Assembly: GCF_006716465.1 (NCBI RefSeq)
Contig: NZ_VFPB01000001.1
Span: 902,983-966,982, forward strand
Length of the DNA: 64,000 nucleotides
Source of the DNA: Pseudoxanthomonas sp. 3HH-4
GTDB lineage: Bacteria > Pseudomonadota > Gammaproteobacteria > Xanthomonadales > Xanthomonadaceae
Direction: 5' to 3'
Shown here piece after piece: positions 8,951 through 18,543 of this stretch (positions are counted from its first letter, which is position 1; each line of letters opens with the position of its first letter). A model generated the notes under the pieces. That model ran no database searches and was not told the origin of the DNA. It saw only the letters and a program-made list of their open reading frames with translations. The position numbers and the translations under genes were made by a program.

Positions 8951-9384
8951 CATTCGCGTCTGACCGTCTGTGGTCGGCCGAACAGCAAGGGTGGCTGCGC
9001 GCGCTGGGCCATACGGTGTACCTGCCAGCGGATTGGCCGACGGAAGCCGGTGCCGCTGTCGCGCAGGCCGTGGAAACGCCGCGTGCCCGTGTCGCGCCCG
9101 ATGCTCCTCCGCCCGCTGCCGTGCGTGCGCGTCCGCCTGCGCGTGAGGCTGTCGACGCACCCCCGCCGGTGCGCCAGGCACCAGCGCCGCGAGCGCCCGG
9201 ATCGCGGCTGCCGGACCGCCTCCACTTCGCGCTGATCCGCGCCTCGGGCTGCAACCCCAATGCGCCCGGCGCTGCCGAGCTGTTCGCCCAGTGGCCCAGT
9301 TCCGCGGAGCTGCGTGGCAACCCTGCCGCCAAGCGCGCGCTGTGGCCCGTGCTGAGGCGGCTGCGACGCGGGGCATCCGCGTGA
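8947..9384 (+). CDS. holD: Probable DNA polymerase III psi subunit (HolD-like)
   Basis: This 145-residue protein has a short N-terminal helix (LWSAEQQGWLRALGHTVYLP), a long Pro/Ala/Arg-rich linker (residues 35-88) and a compact C-terminal part ending ELRGNPAAKRALWPVLRRL (residues 121-139). From memory, E. coli HolD ends with a very similar LRANPTARAALW segment and starts with a chi-binding helix of comparable character. HolD also lies directly upstream of rimI in enterobacteria, as here (GTGA overlap with rimI). Psi bridges the clamp loader and chi; chi (holC) is present at 13411. The linker is unusually long for psi. The call rests on one motif plus synteny, so it is probable, not certain. 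Confidence 0.65.
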   Translation: MTFASDRLWSAEQQGWLRALGHTVYLPADWPTEAGAAVAQAVETPRARVAPDAPPPAAVRARPPAREAVDAPPPVRQAPAPRAPGSRLPDRLHFALIRASGCNPNAPGAAELFAQWPSSAELRGNPAAKRALWPVLRRLRRGASA

Positions 9385-9890
9385 GTGCGCGGGGCGCCGA
9401 AGCACCACCGGCGTCCGCTTCCAGCCTGCGCCCGATGCGCGAGGGCGACCTTGATGCCGTGATGGCGATCGAGCAGCGCGCCTATCCCTTTCCGTGGACG
9501 CGCGGCATCTTCCGTGACTGCCTGAAGGCGGGTTATCCCTCGTGGGTGATGACGGAACACGGCATGGTGATCGGCTACGGATTGCTGAGCATCGCCGCCG
9601 ATGAGGCGCATGTACTGAATATCTGCATCGCGCCGGAGCGGCAGGGCCGCGGCCTGGGTCGCCATCTGCTGCGGGCGCTGGTGAAGATCGCCCGCGACCT
9701 GCGCGTGCAGCGCGTGTTCCTGGAAGTGCGCCCGTCCAATCCCGGCGCCATCACGCTGTATCACAGCGAAGGCTTCAACGAGATCGGCCGCCGCCCGCGC
9801 TACTACCCCGCCCGCGACGGCCGCGAGGATGCCCTGGTGATGGCAATCGAGTTGGTCGCGGGCGACATCACCACGATGCCGCCGCTGTAG
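9381..9890 (+). CDS. rimI: Ribosomal protein S18 alanine N-acetyltransferase
   Basis: I start the gene at GTG 9381, which overlaps the upstream TGA (GTGA), giving 169 residues; an ATG further upstream would only add residues translated from inside the holD-like gene. The GNAT fold is clear: RPMREGDLDAVMAIEQRAYP, then the acetyl-CoA loop NICIAPERQGRGLGRHLLRA, and VFLEVRPSNPGAITLYHSEG with the typical RimI ending FNEIGRRPRYYP. It acetylates the N-terminal Ala of S18. It is the third gene of the pssA-holD-rimI unit. Confidence 0.93.
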   Translation: MSARGAEAPPASASSLRPMREGDLDAVMAIEQRAYPFPWTRGIFRDCLKAGYPSWVMTEHGMVIGYGLLSIAADEAHVLNICIAPERQGRGLGRHLLRALVKIARDLRVQRVFLEVRPSNPGAITLYHSEGFNEIGRRPRYYPARDGREDALVMAIELVAGDITTMPPL

Positions 9891-10025
9891 GGCGGGCCCC
9901 GGCCCGCCGCCGTGCCGCCACCGCAAAACAACCCGACCGTCATCCCGGCGAAAGTCGGCGGGATGATGAAATGCAGTGGACGCAGTCTGTGTCCGTCATT
10001 CCCGCGAATGCGGAAATCCATCTCG
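9889..10025. repeat. Short interspersed palindromic repeats after rimI
   Basis: Directly after the rimI stop there is a GC-rich palindrome (9891-9908, GGCGGG/CCCGCC arms). Further on are two copies, in the same orientation, of a GTCATCCCGGCGAA-type unit (9939-9952 and 9995-10007, the latter GTCATTCCCGCGAA). The second runs into a small inverted repeat, CCGCGAATGCGG. The same type of unit recurs at 13301-13407. These look like REP-like elements; no coding sequence is seen here. Confidence 0.6.
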
Positions 10026-10042
10026 CTTCTGGCTGTTGGGCG

Positions 10043-10477
10043 CTAGAGCCAGCGCCGCACGCGGGCCCGATACGCCTCGTACGCGGTCCCGAATGTCGCT
10101 GAAAGCGCGCGCTCCTCCGGCCGAATCTGGTATCGGGTGACGTACGCCATGTACAACGGTGCGCCAACCAACGCGGCGGGTTGTCGCAGCCAGCAGGCCC
10201 AGGCGACCAGCAGCAGCGCGTGTCCCAGGTACATCGGATTGCGCGAGAGGCGATGCAGTCCGGTGACTACGAGTACCCGAGACGATGCCGGGCGAAGTGG
10301 ATTCACCGTCGTGCCGGCCCGGCCGAAAGCGAGCTTCGGCCCCAGGTTGAACAGCAGGCTGAGTCCTGCGAGCGACGAGACCAGCATCAGGCGCAGCGAT
10401 GACGGCAGGGCAATGATCCCCGCAGGCACCGCGTACGCGATCCCCCAGGCGATGGCGCCACTCAGCACCATCACCAC
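10043..10477 (-). CDS. ICMT/PEMT-like membrane methyltransferase
   Basis: The 144-residue product (GTG 10477; ATG 10471 is possible) has about four hydrophobic helices and ends with LHRLSRNPMYLGHALLLVAW and RPEERALSATFGTAYEAY. The RNPMYLG and EExxLxxxFGxxYxxY motifs mark the isoprenylcysteine carboxyl methyltransferase / phospholipid methyltransferase group, in which they form the S-adenosylmethionine site. The bacterial substrates of such short proteins are mostly unknown. It starts 29 nt after the valS stop in the same direction and may be read from the same transcript. Confidence 0.75.
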   Translation of the reverse strand: MVMVLSGAIAWGIAYAVPAGIIALPSSLRLMLVSSLAGLSLLFNLGPKLAFGRAGTTVNPLRPASSRVLVVTGLHRLSRNPMYLGHALLLVAWACWLRQPAALVGAPLYMAYVTRYQIRPEERALSATFGTAYEAYRARVRRWL

Positions 10478-10506
10478 CGGGGGTGGAACGCGGGTCTCCA
10501 GTCGGC

Positions 10507-13278
10507 TCAGAGCTTCGCGCGCTGTCCGTGCAGGGCAGCCAGCTGGTTGCTCCAGTCCACCAGGCGCTGACGCTCCTGCTCGACCACTGCCGCCGGCACC
10601 TTGTCGGTGAACTTGGCCAGCTTGGCCTCGCTCTTGTCCTTCTCGCCCGCGACGCGGGCGATTTCCTTGTCCAGGCGGGTACGCTCGGCGTCAAGGTCGA
10701 CCAGACCTTCCAGCGGCACCAGCAGTTTCAGTTCACCCACCATCGCGGCAGCGGAGGCGGGCGCATCGGTGCCGACGTCGAGCCAGACGATGTCGTCCAG
10801 CTTCAGCAGGAACGACAACGACGAGGCGAAGCGCGCGATGCGCGTGCGGTCGTTGTCGCCACCATCCTGCAAGAGCAGGCGGATGGTCTTCGCGGGGGAG
10901 ACGTTGAGTTCGCTGCGCACGCGGCGCAGCGTGGACACCATCGTCTTCAGCCATTCCACGTCCGCATCGGCCTGCACATAGTCCTGGCCGGCGAAGTCGG
11001 CTGCGACCGAGTAGGGGCGCAGCGAGACCGTGCCACCGTCGATGCCCAGCTTCGGAGCGACCTGCTGCCACAGTTCTTCGGTAACGAACGGGGTCAGCGG
11101 GTGCAACAGGCGCAGCAGCGATTCCAGCACGTACAGCAGCGTGTGGCGCGTGCTGTCGGCCGCTTCCTTGTCATTGCCATTGAGGGCTGGCTTGGCGAGT
11201 TCGACGAACCAATCGCAGAACTCGTTCCAGGCGAACTCGTACAGCGCCTGCGACAGCAGGTCGAAGCGGTAGGCGGCGAACTGGGTTTGGACTTCGGCGG
11301 TGACCTTGGCCAGCCTGGAAAGAATCCACTTTTCGGCATCAGTCTTCGGCTGCGGTGCGCCGGTGGCGGCGAAGCCTTCGGTATTCATCAGCACGAAGCG
11401 CGTGGCGTTCCACAGCTTGTTGCAGAAATTCTTGTAACCCTCGGCGCGGCCCATGTCGAACTTGATGTCGCGGCCGTGCGTCGCCAGCGCGGCAATGGTG
11501 AAGCGCAGTGCGTCGGCGCCGTGCGGCACGATGCCGTCCGGGAATTCCTTGCGCGTGGCTTTCTCGATCTTCTCGGCCATCTTCGGCTGCATCAGGCCGC
11601 CGGTGCGCTTGGCCACCAGGTCTTCCAGCGAGATGCCGTCGATGATGTCCAGCGGGTCCAGCACGTTGCCCTTCGACTTGGACATCTTCTGGCCGTCCTT
11701 GTCGCGGATCAGGCCGGTCATGTAGACGTCGCGGAACGGCACCTGGCCGACGAAGCTGTCGGTGGCCATGACCATGCGCGCCACCCAGAAGAAGATGATG
11801 TCGAAGCCGGTGACCAGCACCGACGACGGCAGGTAGCGGTCGAAGCCGCGTTCGGCCATCGCCTGTTCGTCAGGCCAGCCCATCGTGCTGAAGGGCCACA
11901 GCTGCGATGAGAACCAGGTTTCCAGCACGTCGCCGTCCTGCGTCAGCTCGACGTCGGCGGACAGGCCGGCCTTCGCGCGCGCCTCGGCTTCGTCGCGACC
12001 GACGTAGCAGGTGCCGTCGGCATCGAACCACGCGGGAATGCGGTGACCCCACCAGAGCTGGCGGCTGATGCACCAGTCCTGGATATTTTCCATCCAGTGG
12101 CGGTAGGTGTTGATCCAGTTCGGCGGGACGAACTTCACCTCGCCCGACTCGACGAGTTCCAGGCCACGCTTGGCCAGGCCGTCCATCTTCACGAACCACT
12201 GGTCGGTCAGGTAGGGCTCGATGACCTGGCCGGTGCGGTCGCCGCGCGGTACCTGCAGCTTGTGCGGCTTGGTTTCGACCAGCAGGCCGAGGTCTTCCAG
12301 ATCCGCGAGCACGACCTTGCGTGCTTCGTAGCGGTCCAGGCCGCGATATTTTTCCGGTGCGTTCTCGTTGATCGCCGCAGTCGGCGTCAGCAGGTTGATC
12401 AGCGGCAGGTCGTGGCGCAGGCCCACCTGATAGTCGTTGAAGTCGTGTGCCGGCGTGACTTTGACCACGCCCGTGCCGAACTCGCGGTCGACGTAGTCGT
12501 CGGCGATGACGGGGATCTCGCGGTCGGTCAGCGGCAGCTTCACCGTCTTGCCGATCAGGTGCGCATAGCGCTCGTCTTCCGGATGAACCATCACCGCGGT
12601 GTCGCCGAGCATGGTTTCCGGCCGCGTCGTCGCGACCACTAGCGAGCCGCTGCCGTCGGCGAGCGGATATTCGATCGACCAAAGGAAGCCGTCTTCCTCG
12701 ACGTTCTCCACTTCCAGGTCGGAGATCGCGGTCTTCAGCACCGGGTCCCAGTTGACCAGGCGCTGGCCGCGGTAGATCAGGCCCTGCTCGTGCCAGCGCA
12801 CGAAGGCTTCGATGACTGCCTTCGAGGCCTGCTCGTCCATGGTGAAGGTACTGCGCGACCAGTCGCCCGACGCGCCCATGCGCCGCATCTGCCGTTCGAT
12901 GGTGTCGCCGGACTGCGCCTTCCACTCCCAGACCTTGGCGATGAAGCCGTCGCGGCCCAGCGAATCGCGCGTCTCGCCCTTGCCTTCCAGCGCCAGGTTG
13001 CGGCTGACCACCATCTCGGTGGCGATGCCGGCGTGGTCGGTCCCCATCTGCCACAGCGTGTCGTAACCGCGCATGCGGTGGTAGCGCACCAGTGCGTCCA
13101 TCAGCGTGTGCTGGAACGCATGGCCCATGTGCAGCGTGCCGGTGACGTTCGGCGGCGGTAGCAGCACGGTGTAGGGCTGGCCCGTGCCGCTGGGCTTGAA
13201 GTAGCCGGCGGCTTCCCACTGCGCGTACAGGCGGGATTCGAAGGATTTCGGGTCGTAGCTGGAGGCGAGGTCGGTCAT
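10507..13278 (-). CDS. valS: Valyl-tRNA synthetase
   Basis: With ATG 13278 the protein has 923 residues. The class I signatures are present: [13 protein letters not shown] at residues 41-53 (HIGH motif) and KMSKSKGN near residue 530. In between is the CP1 editing domain with [13 protein letters not shown]. The C-terminus ([20 protein letters not shown] onward) is the tRNA-binding coiled coil. An in-frame ATG 29 codons upstream lies inside an interspersed repeat and is not the true start. Gene order pepA-holC-valS is the same in many gammaproteobacteria. Confidence 0.98.
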   Translation of the reverse strand: MTDLASSYDPKSFESRLYAQWEAAGYFKPSGTGQPYTVLLPPPNVTGTLHMGHAFQHTLMDALVRYHRMRGYDTLWQMGTDHAGIATEMVVSRNLALEGKGETRDSLGRDGFIAKVWEWKAQSGDTIERQMRRMGASGDWSRSTFTMDEQASKAVIEAFVRWHEQGLIYRGQRLVNWDPVLKTAISDLEVENVEEDGFLWSIEYPLADGSGSLVVATTRPETMLGDTAVMVHPEDERYAHLIGKTVKLPLTDREIPVIADDYVDREFGTGVVKVTPAHDFNDYQVGLRHDLPLINLLTPTAAINENAPEKYRGLDRYEARKVVLADLEDLGLLVETKPHKLQVPRGDRTGQVIEPYLTDQWFVKMDGLAKRGLELVESGEVKFVPPNWINTYRHWMENIQDWCISRQLWWGHRIPAWFDADGTCYVGRDEAEARAKAGLSADVELTQDGDVLETWFSSQLWPFSTMGWPDEQAMAERGFDRYLPSSVLVTGFDIIFFWVARMVMATDSFVGQVPFRDVYMTGLIRDKDGQKMSKSKGNVLDPLDIIDGISLEDLVAKRTGGLMQPKMAEKIEKATRKEFPDGIVPHGADALRFTIAALATHGRDIKFDMGRAEGYKNFCNKLWNATRFVLMNTEGFAATGAPQPKTDAEKWILSRLAKVTAEVQTQFAAYRFDLLSQALYEFAWNEFCDWFVELAKPALNGNDKEAADSTRHTLLYVLESLLRLLHPLTPFVTEELWQQVAPKLGIDGGTVSLRPYSVAADFAGQDYVQADADVEWLKTMVSTLRRVRSELNVSPAKTIRLLLQDGGDNDRTRIARFASSLSFLLKLDDIVWLDVGTDAPASAAAMVGELKLLVPLEGLVDLDAERTRLDKEIARVAGEKDKSEAKLAKFTDKVPAAVVEQERQRLVDWSNQLAALHGQRAKL

Positions 13279-13300
13279 GGGGTTCCGGGATGTTTGAGTC

Positions 13301-13407
13301 GTCATCCCGGTGAACGCCGGGATCCATCTTGATCTTGCCTTTGCGTTGTCTGGGGGTGAGGCCACAGCATCGGCAAAGTGGATTCCAGCGTTCGCTGGAA
13401 TGACGGG
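13301..13407. repeat. Inverted pair of REP-like units between valS and holC
   Basis: The left unit (13301-13326, beginning GTCATCCCGGTGAACGCC) and the right unit (13379-13407) are inverted versions of the same roughly 26-bp palindromic sequence, separated by about 52 bp. The right arm is itself a hairpin (CCAGCG TTCG CTGG). It resembles the bacterial interspersed mosaic elements of other gammaproteobacteria and may affect mRNA stability between holC and valS. Confidence 0.7.
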
Positions 13408-13410
13408 GGC

Positions 13411-13830
13411 TTACATGTCGTGCTTGTTCACTTCAAAGCCGCGCGCCTTGTACTGCTTCCAGCGCTCGCGCAGCGGCTCGCGCGCGGACGGGTCGGCCGG
13501 CACCACCTCCAGCACGCGCTCGCACTCACCGGTGTAGGCGGCATCGCGCAGGTTGATCACCAGCGCGCGGGCCGGTGCGTCGAACTCCGGCGTGGCGATC
13601 AGCACGGGCGTCAGTTCGTCCTCTTCGTCACCGGCGATCTGGTGCGGGATGTAGGCGTCGGGATCGAACTCCCACAACAGCTCGTCCAGTGCCTCGGCCT
13701 GGGCCGCGTCACGCGCCAGCACCAGCGTCCACTGGTTGCTGTCGTAGGCCTTGCGGACCAGTTCGCAGACCAGCTTGAGCGGCTCCTCGAGGAAGCGCGG
13801 CTTGGCGATCAGGTAGAAGTCGGCGCGCAT
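13411..13830 (-). CDS. holC: DNA polymerase III chi subunit
   Basis: The 139-residue protein starts MRADFYLIAKPRFLEEPLKL and contains DEDELTPVLIA-like sequence (DEEDELTPVLIATPEF), YTGECERVLEVVP and the ending RWKQYKARGFEVNKHDM, all typical of chi. Chi binds single-strand binding protein and, through psi, links it to the clamp loader. It lies between pepA and valS, the standard position. Its presumed partner psi is the holD-like gene at 8947. Confidence 0.95.
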   Translation of the reverse strand: MRADFYLIAKPRFLEEPLKLVCELVRKAYDSNQWTLVLARDAAQAEALDELLWEFDPDAYIPHQIAGDEEDELTPVLIATPEFDAPARALVINLRDAAYTGECERVLEVVPADPSAREPLRERWKQYKARGFEVNKHDM

Positions 13831-13836
13831 GAGAGC

Positions 13837-13938
13837 AGGGAACCGGGAGCAGGGAACGGGGAATGACGATGGATCGCGGCGGAGAGGATCGGGTCACGGG
13901 AAACCTTCATTTCCCGTTCCCGGTTCCCCGTTCCCGCT
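13837..13938. repeat. Inverted repeat of GGGAACGGGGAA type between pepA and holC
   Basis: The left arm (13837-13862, GCAGGGAACCGGGAGCAGGG and on) and the right arm (13909-13938, CCCGTTCCCGGTTCCCCGTT and on) are imperfect inverted copies built from repeated GGGAAC units. This is another interspersed intergenic repeat class, different from the unit at 13301. Confidence 0.65.
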
Positions 13939-13945
13939 TTCCGCC

Positions 13946-15421
13946 TCATCCAGCGCGATCCAGCAGCCACTGGCTCAGCAGGCCGACCGGACGGCCTGTC
14001 GCCATGCCGCGCTTGCCTTCGTCGTTGGACACGCCGGCGATGTCCAGGTGCGCCCAGCGCTGGCCTTCGGTGAAGCGGGCCAGGAAGCAGCCGGCGGTGA
14101 TCGCACCGGCCCAGCGGCCGCCGATGTTGTAGACGTCGGCGAAGCTGGATTCCAGCTGGGTCTGGTACTCGTCCCACAGCGGCAGGCGCCAGGCGCGGTC
14201 GAACACGGTTTCGCCGGCACCCAGCAGTTCGTTGCTGAGGTCGTCGTGCTTGCTCATCAGGCCGCTGGCGTAGCGGCCCAGCGCCACGATGCACGCACCC
14301 GTCAGCGTGGCCACGTCGACCAGCGCGGCGGGCTTGAAGCGCTCGGCGTAGGTCAGGGCGTCGCACAGGATCAGGCGACCCTCGGCGTCGGTGTTGCCGA
14401 CTTCGATCGTCTTGCCGGACATGCTGGTGATGACGTCGGACGGACGATAGGCGTTGCCGTCGATGGCGTTCTCCACCGCGGGCACGATCACCACCAGGTT
14501 CAGCGGCAGCTTCATCTTCACGGCGGCCACGAAGGTGCCCAACACGCTGCCTGCGCCCAGCATGTCGTACTTCATTTCCTCGATGCCGCCCTGCGTCTTC
14601 AGGTTGACGCCACCGGTGTCGAAGGTGATGCCCTTGCCGACCAGCACGTAGGGTTTGGCGTCGGCGTCGGTGGCGCCGTTCCACTTCAGCACGATCAGGT
14701 GCGGGCGGTTGGCCGAGCCGCGGGCCACGGCCAGCAGCGAGCCCATGCCGAGCGCTTCCATCTGCGCTTCGTCGAGGATTTCAGCCTCGGCGCCGTTCTC
14801 GGATGCGTACTTCTGCGCCTGCTCGGCCAGGTAGGCCGGATTGCAGATGTTCGGCGGCAGGTTGCCCAGCTCGCGGGTGACTTGCACGCCGGCGGCGATG
14901 GCGACGCCCTGTGCAAGTGCCTGCGCATCCTCGCCGTTGACGGCGAAGTGGGTCAGGCCGGGGTCGTCGTTTTTCTTCTTGCCGAGCGTGGCGGTGTAGC
15001 GGTAGCAGGCGTGGTCGGCCGCGATCACGGCCTGGCGGATCTTCCACGCGGCATCGCGGTCCTTCACGTCCACCTCGGACAGGGTGAACAGGGCGCTGCG
15101 GACCGGGCCGGTCTTCAGCGCACGGGCGGCGTCGCCGACGGCCTTCAGGTACTGCGCCACGCCGAACTTGGCCGTCTCGCCCAGGCCCACCACCAGCACG
15201 CGCGGTGCGCTCACGCCGGGCAGGTCATGCAGCAAGGTGGTCTTGCCGGTCTTGCCGCCGATGTCCCCCCGCTGGACCAGCGCCGACAGCTTGCCGCCAC
15301 TGGCCGCGTCCACGGCCTGCGCGGCGGCGGTCAGGCTTTTGTCGGCGTAGGCGCCTACCACGATGCAATCGACGCCGGCCTGGGCGGGGGCTTCGTGGTT
15401 CAGGGTGAATTCCAGCGTCAT
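13946..15421 (-). CDS. pepA: Leucyl aminopeptidase (M17)
   Basis: The 491-residue protein belongs to the M17 cytosol aminopeptidases. The metal-binding segments are [28 protein letters not shown] and the family signature [14 protein letters not shown]; the late part has [13 protein letters not shown]. The enzyme removes N-terminal residues from peptides as a hexamer with two metals per subunit. In several gammaproteobacteria PepA also binds DNA at Xer sites; whether that applies here cannot be judged. It heads the pepA-holC-valS unit and is divergent from lptF. Confidence 0.97.
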   Translation of the reverse strand: MTLEFTLNHEAPAQAGVDCIVVGAYADKSLTAAAQAVDAASGGKLSALVQRGDIGGKTGKTTLLHDLPGVSAPRVLVVGLGETAKFGVAQYLKAVGDAARALKTGPVRSALFTLSEVDVKDRDAAWKIRQAVIAADHACYRYTATLGKKKNDDPGLTHFAVNGEDAQALAQGVAIAAGVQVTRELGNLPPNICNPAYLAEQAQKYASENGAEAEILDEAQMEALGMGSLLAVARGSANRPHLIVLKWNGATDADAKPYVLVGKGITFDTGGVNLKTQGGIEEMKYDMLGAGSVLGTFVAAVKMKLPLNLVVIVPAVENAIDGNAYRPSDVITSMSGKTIEVGNTDAEGRLILCDALTYAERFKPAALVDVATLTGACIVALGRYASGLMSKHDDLSNELLGAGETVFDRAWRLPLWDEYQTQLESSFADVYNIGGRWAGAITAGCFLARFTEGQRWAHLDIAGVSNDEGKRGMATGRPVGLLSQWLLDRAG

Positions 15422-15550
15422 TGATCAGATTCCCGGTTCAGTTACGTACAATCGCAGGCCGGATGAAGGTGGCAGACGCCATCCCGGACCGCAGAGACTG
15501 CCGCCATCGATGCGGCGCACAAGCCCGAGATTGTAAATCAAGCCCCCCTG

Positions 15551-16630
15551 ATGCCGAAGCTGGACCGCTATCTCTTCCGGGAATTCACCCAGAGCTTCCT
15601 GGCTACCCTGATCATCCTGTTGATGGTCAGTGTGGGCGGCGTGATGGCGGACCTGCTGGGCGACGTGGCCGACGGCAAGGTGCCGGCGCGCCTGCTGCTG
15701 TCCCAATTGGGCCTTCAGTTCCTCAACTACATGCCCTACATCATCCCGCTGGCGCTGATGCTGGGCCTGCTGCTGGCGTTCTCGCGCCTGTATCGGGATT
15801 CGGAAATGGCGGTGCTGACGGCGACAGGCATCGGTCCGCGCCGCCTGCTGCGACCGCTGCTGATGCTGGTGGTCCCGGTGGTGGTGGTGGTGGGCCTGTG
15901 CTCGCTGTGGCTGGGTCCGTGGGCGCTGCGCACCGCGCAGGACATGCTGGAACACGCCAACCGCAGCCTGGTGGTATCGGGTCTGGACGCCGGCAAGTTC
16001 ACCGTGCTGTCCAGCGGCGCGGTGGTCTACGTCAGTGCGCTGTCGCCGGATGGCACGGGGCTGAGCAAAGTGTTCATGCACCGCGCCAACGAGGGCCGCA
16101 TCGACGTGGTGACGGCAAAATCCGGGCAGATGTTCTTCGAGGGCGAACGCAACCGCTACCTGAGGCTGGACGACGGGTTCCGGGTCGAAGGCCCTGATGG
16201 CGCCGGCCTCGATTATCGGCTGATCCGCTACAAGGCCAACGAGGTCGCGCTGCCGGACCGGGCCGATACGCTGGACAAGGACGACCCCGCGCTGCTGCCG
16301 ACGCCCCAACTGCTGGGCGACGGCCGGCCGCAGGCGAATGCCCAGGTCCACGCACGCCTGACGCCGCCGCTGCTGGCGCTGGCGTTCGCCTTGCTGACCC
16401 TGCCGCTGTCGCGCAGCTCGCCCCGGCAGACGCGCTACGGGCGGGTGATGCTGGGCTTCCTTGCCTATCTCGTCGGCGTCAGTCTCATGTTCAACGGCAC
16501 CCAACTGCTGGCCGATGGCAAGCTGCCCGGCGTCGTCGGCCTGTGGTGGTTGACGCTGCCCCTGCTCGCGGCAGGTCTATGGTTCTACCTGCGTGACGGT
16601 CAGTTGTCGCGGCCGCGGAGGCGCGCATGA
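15551..16630 (+). CDS. lptF: LPS export ABC transporter permease LptF
   Basis: The 359-residue product begins MPKLDRYLFREFTQSFLATL, has three N-terminal membrane helices, a periplasmic beta-jellyroll region (about residues 130-270, with SGAVVYVSALSPDGTGLSKV) and three C-terminal helices, the standard LptF layout. With LptG and the ATPase LptB it extracts LPS from the inner membrane. Its stop overlaps the lptG start (ATGA). The 129-nt gap to pepA must hold divergent promoters. Confidence 0.96.
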   Translation: MPKLDRYLFREFTQSFLATLIILLMVSVGGVMADLLGDVADGKVPARLLLSQLGLQFLNYMPYIIPLALMLGLLLAFSRLYRDSEMAVLTATGIGPRRLLRPLLMLVVPVVVVVGLCSLWLGPWALRTAQDMLEHANRSLVVSGLDAGKFTVLSSGAVVYVSALSPDGTGLSKVFMHRANEGRIDVVTAKSGQMFFEGERNRYLRLDDGFRVEGPDGAGLDYRLIRYKANEVALPDRADTLDKDDPALLPTPQLLGDGRPQANAQVHARLTPPLLALAFALLTLPLSRSSPRQTRYGRVMLGFLAYLVGVSLMFNGTQLLADGKLPGVVGLWWLTLPLLAAGLWFYLRDGQLSRPRRRA

Positions 16631-17730
16631 GGCTGTTGCCGCGCCTGCATGACACCTACGTGGGCCAGGTCGTCCTGGTCACCGTGCTGCTGACCTGGGC
16701 GGTGCTGGTGGGACTGGACGTGGTGATGGCGCTGTCCGGCGAGATCGGCGACCTGGGCACCGGCAACTACACCTTCGGCCATGCGGTTGCGTGGGTGCTG
16801 TACACCGTGCCGCGGCGGGCCTACACGATGTTCCCCACGGCGGCCGTGATCGGTTCGCTGATGGGACTGGGGCAGCTGGCGGCCAGTTCGGAGCTGACCG
16901 CACTACGCGCGGTCGGCCTGTCGCGTCTGCGCCTGAGCGTCTCGGTCGCCGCGGCATTGGGCATCCTGACCGTGCTGATGATCTTCAGTGGCGAAACGCT
17001 GGGCCCATGGGGCCAGCGCCAGGCCGACGTGTTGAAGATGGCTGCGCGCACCGGCAACGTCGCGATGGATCGCTACTCGGGACTGTGGGCGCGCGAAGGC
17101 AATACCTTCCTCTACGCGCAGAGTGGTGAAGAGAAGGAGCAGGGCGGCGGCAAGGTGTCGCTGCAACTGCGCGACGTACGCATGTACGAACTGGCGGACG
17201 ACGGGCGGCTCGCCTCCATCGCGCATGCGGCCATTGCCGAGCACCTGGACGGCTACTGGCTGCTGAAGAACGTGCGCCGTACGACCTTCAACGAGCGTTC
17301 CGCCACCCAAGTGACTGTGCTGGGCGAACGCTGGGAATCGGAACTGGACGCCTCGGTGCTGTCGTCCAGCCTAGTCCGCGCGCGCAACATGCCTAGCCAC
17401 GAGCTGAGCCAGAACATCGACTACCGCAAGCGCAATGGGCTCGATGCGCGCGATTACGAAGACCAGTACTGGGCGCGCTGGTTCTATCCGCTCAACGTAC
17501 TGGCGCTGTGCCTGGCGGCCATCCCCTTCGCCTTCGGCAGCCTGCGCAGCGGCGGCATGGGGAAGCGGCTGTTCCTCGGCATCGTGTTCGCCGTGGGCTT
17601 CTATGTGCTGCAGACGATGTTCGTGCGACTGGCCGGTGCGTTCCGGCTGGATTACCGCATCGCCTATGCGATTCCACCCTTCGCCCTGCTCGGTATCTCC
17701 TGGCTGATGTTCCGGCAGAGAAGCCGCTGA
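16627..17730 (+). CDS. lptG: LPS export ABC transporter permease LptG
   Basis: The 367-residue product has the same six-helix plus jellyroll topology as LptF. Typical sequences are FPTAAVIGSLMGLGQLAASS in the second helix region, ELTALRAVGLS in the coupling helix, and a periplasmic segment with YSGLWAREGNTFLYAQSGEE. The periplasmic domain continues the LPS bridge to LptC. It overlaps lptF by 4 nt and ends 7 nt before the stop of the converging RDD gene. Confidence 0.96.
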   Translation: MRLLPRLHDTYVGQVVLVTVLLTWAVLVGLDVVMALSGEIGDLGTGNYTFGHAVAWVLYTVPRRAYTMFPTAAVIGSLMGLGQLAASSELTALRAVGLSRLRLSVSVAAALGILTVLMIFSGETLGPWGQRQADVLKMAARTGNVAMDRYSGLWAREGNTFLYAQSGEEKEQGGGKVSLQLRDVRMYELADDGRLASIAHAAIAEHLDGYWLLKNVRRTTFNERSATQVTVLGERWESELDASVLSSSLVRARNMPSHELSQNIDYRKRNGLDARDYEDQYWARWFYPLNVLALCLAAIPFAFGSLRSGGMGKRLFLGIVFAVGFYVLQTMFVRLAGAFRLDYRIAYAIPPFALLGISWLMFRQRSR

Positions 17731-17737
17731 CGCGCCG

Positions 17738-18208
17738 TCAGGCGCGCTTCGGCAGCCGCACCATCCGCGTGCCGCTGTAGCGGTCGTGGAAGGTCAGGTG
17801 TTCGCGATCCAGCCACGCCCACCAGAACCCCAATCCCGCCGCCAGCGTCGAGACCGTCGCCAGCGTGTAACGGCGCCACAATGCCGCGCGTGTCGGCGCA
17901 TCCCCTGCGGGCGTGACCACTTTCAGCCGCCAGGGCCGCATGCCGAGCGTCTGCCCGCCGCGTTGCCAGCTCCACGTGGCGTATACGCCGGTGACGGCCC
18001 AGCAGCAGATCCAGAGCAGCCACCACAACGGGCTGAAGGGTTGGATGTTGTGGCGGACATTGCCGCTGGCCACCACGTCGATCAGTACGAACGGGACCGC
18101 GACGGCGATCCACAGCGCCAGCACGGGCCAGAAGTCGTACAGCAGCGCGAGCAGGCGCCAGCCGATCAGGGCGCGGGGCTTTTCGATGGCGGGGGCAGAT
18201 TTCGTCAT
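17738..18208 (-). CDS. RDD-family membrane protein
   Basis: From ATG 18208 the protein has 156 residues with three membrane helices. It contains RALIGWRLLALLYDFWPVLA, where the family's R..D pattern appears as R..YD, and GQTLGMRPWRLKVV, the conserved RDD loop. Function of the family is poorly known; some members act in ion transport. An upstream in-frame extension runs through palindromic repeats (18244-18513) and is not coding. The gene is convergent with lptG. Confidence 0.85.
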   Translation of the reverse strand: MTKSAPAIEKPRALIGWRLLALLYDFWPVLALWIAVAVPFVLIDVVASGNVRHNIQPFSPLWWLLWICCWAVTGVYATWSWQRGGQTLGMRPWRLKVVTPAGDAPTRAALWRRYTLATVSTLAAGLGFWWAWLDREHLTFHDRYSGTRMVRLPKRA

Positions 18209-18543
18209 TGCGACAGGATACCGGCTAAGGCCCAGCCGCCCATTGTGGGAGCGAAGCGAGTCGCGATGGCCAGGTTCCTTCAGGCAGTTCCGGACAACTG
18301 ACCCCGTTCGTGGTGAGCCTGTCGAACCATGCACTTTGCGCTGCATGACAGATCGCAACAGGCCTGCTTTCCCGTGAAAAGCGTGGTTCGACAGGCTCAC
18401 CACGAACGATATCCGGGGGCGCCTGCTTGACGGAGCTCCCTGGCTACGCTGGGACATGCTGTCTTCGTTCATTCCTGATCGTGTGGTCTCTCGCGACTGA
18501 CGTCGCTCCCACAAGAGGGATATGCATGGCCTAAGCTTGCCGC
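18209..18543. repeat. Nested inverted repeats in the RDD-xerD intergenic region
   Basis: Two different repeat families are nested symmetrically. The outer pair is a TGTGGGAGCGA... unit at 18244-18266 and its inverted copy at 18491-18513. The inner pair is a CGTTCGTGGTGAGC... unit at 18305-18329 and its inverted copy at 18384-18408, which match over all 25 bases. No gene is supported in these 335 bases; promoters for the divergent RDD and xerD genes must lie at the edges. Confidence 0.85.

Noticed and set aside
13279..13365. N-terminal extension of ValS to an upstream ATG
   Set aside because: The added residues (with WIPAFTGMT) are translated from the REP-like unit at 13301. ValS proteins begin near the ATG at 13278.
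18209..18514. N-terminal extension of the RDD protein through the repeat block
   Set aside because: The frame is open only because the palindromic repeats lack stops in this frame. The RDD domain begins just after ATG 18208.
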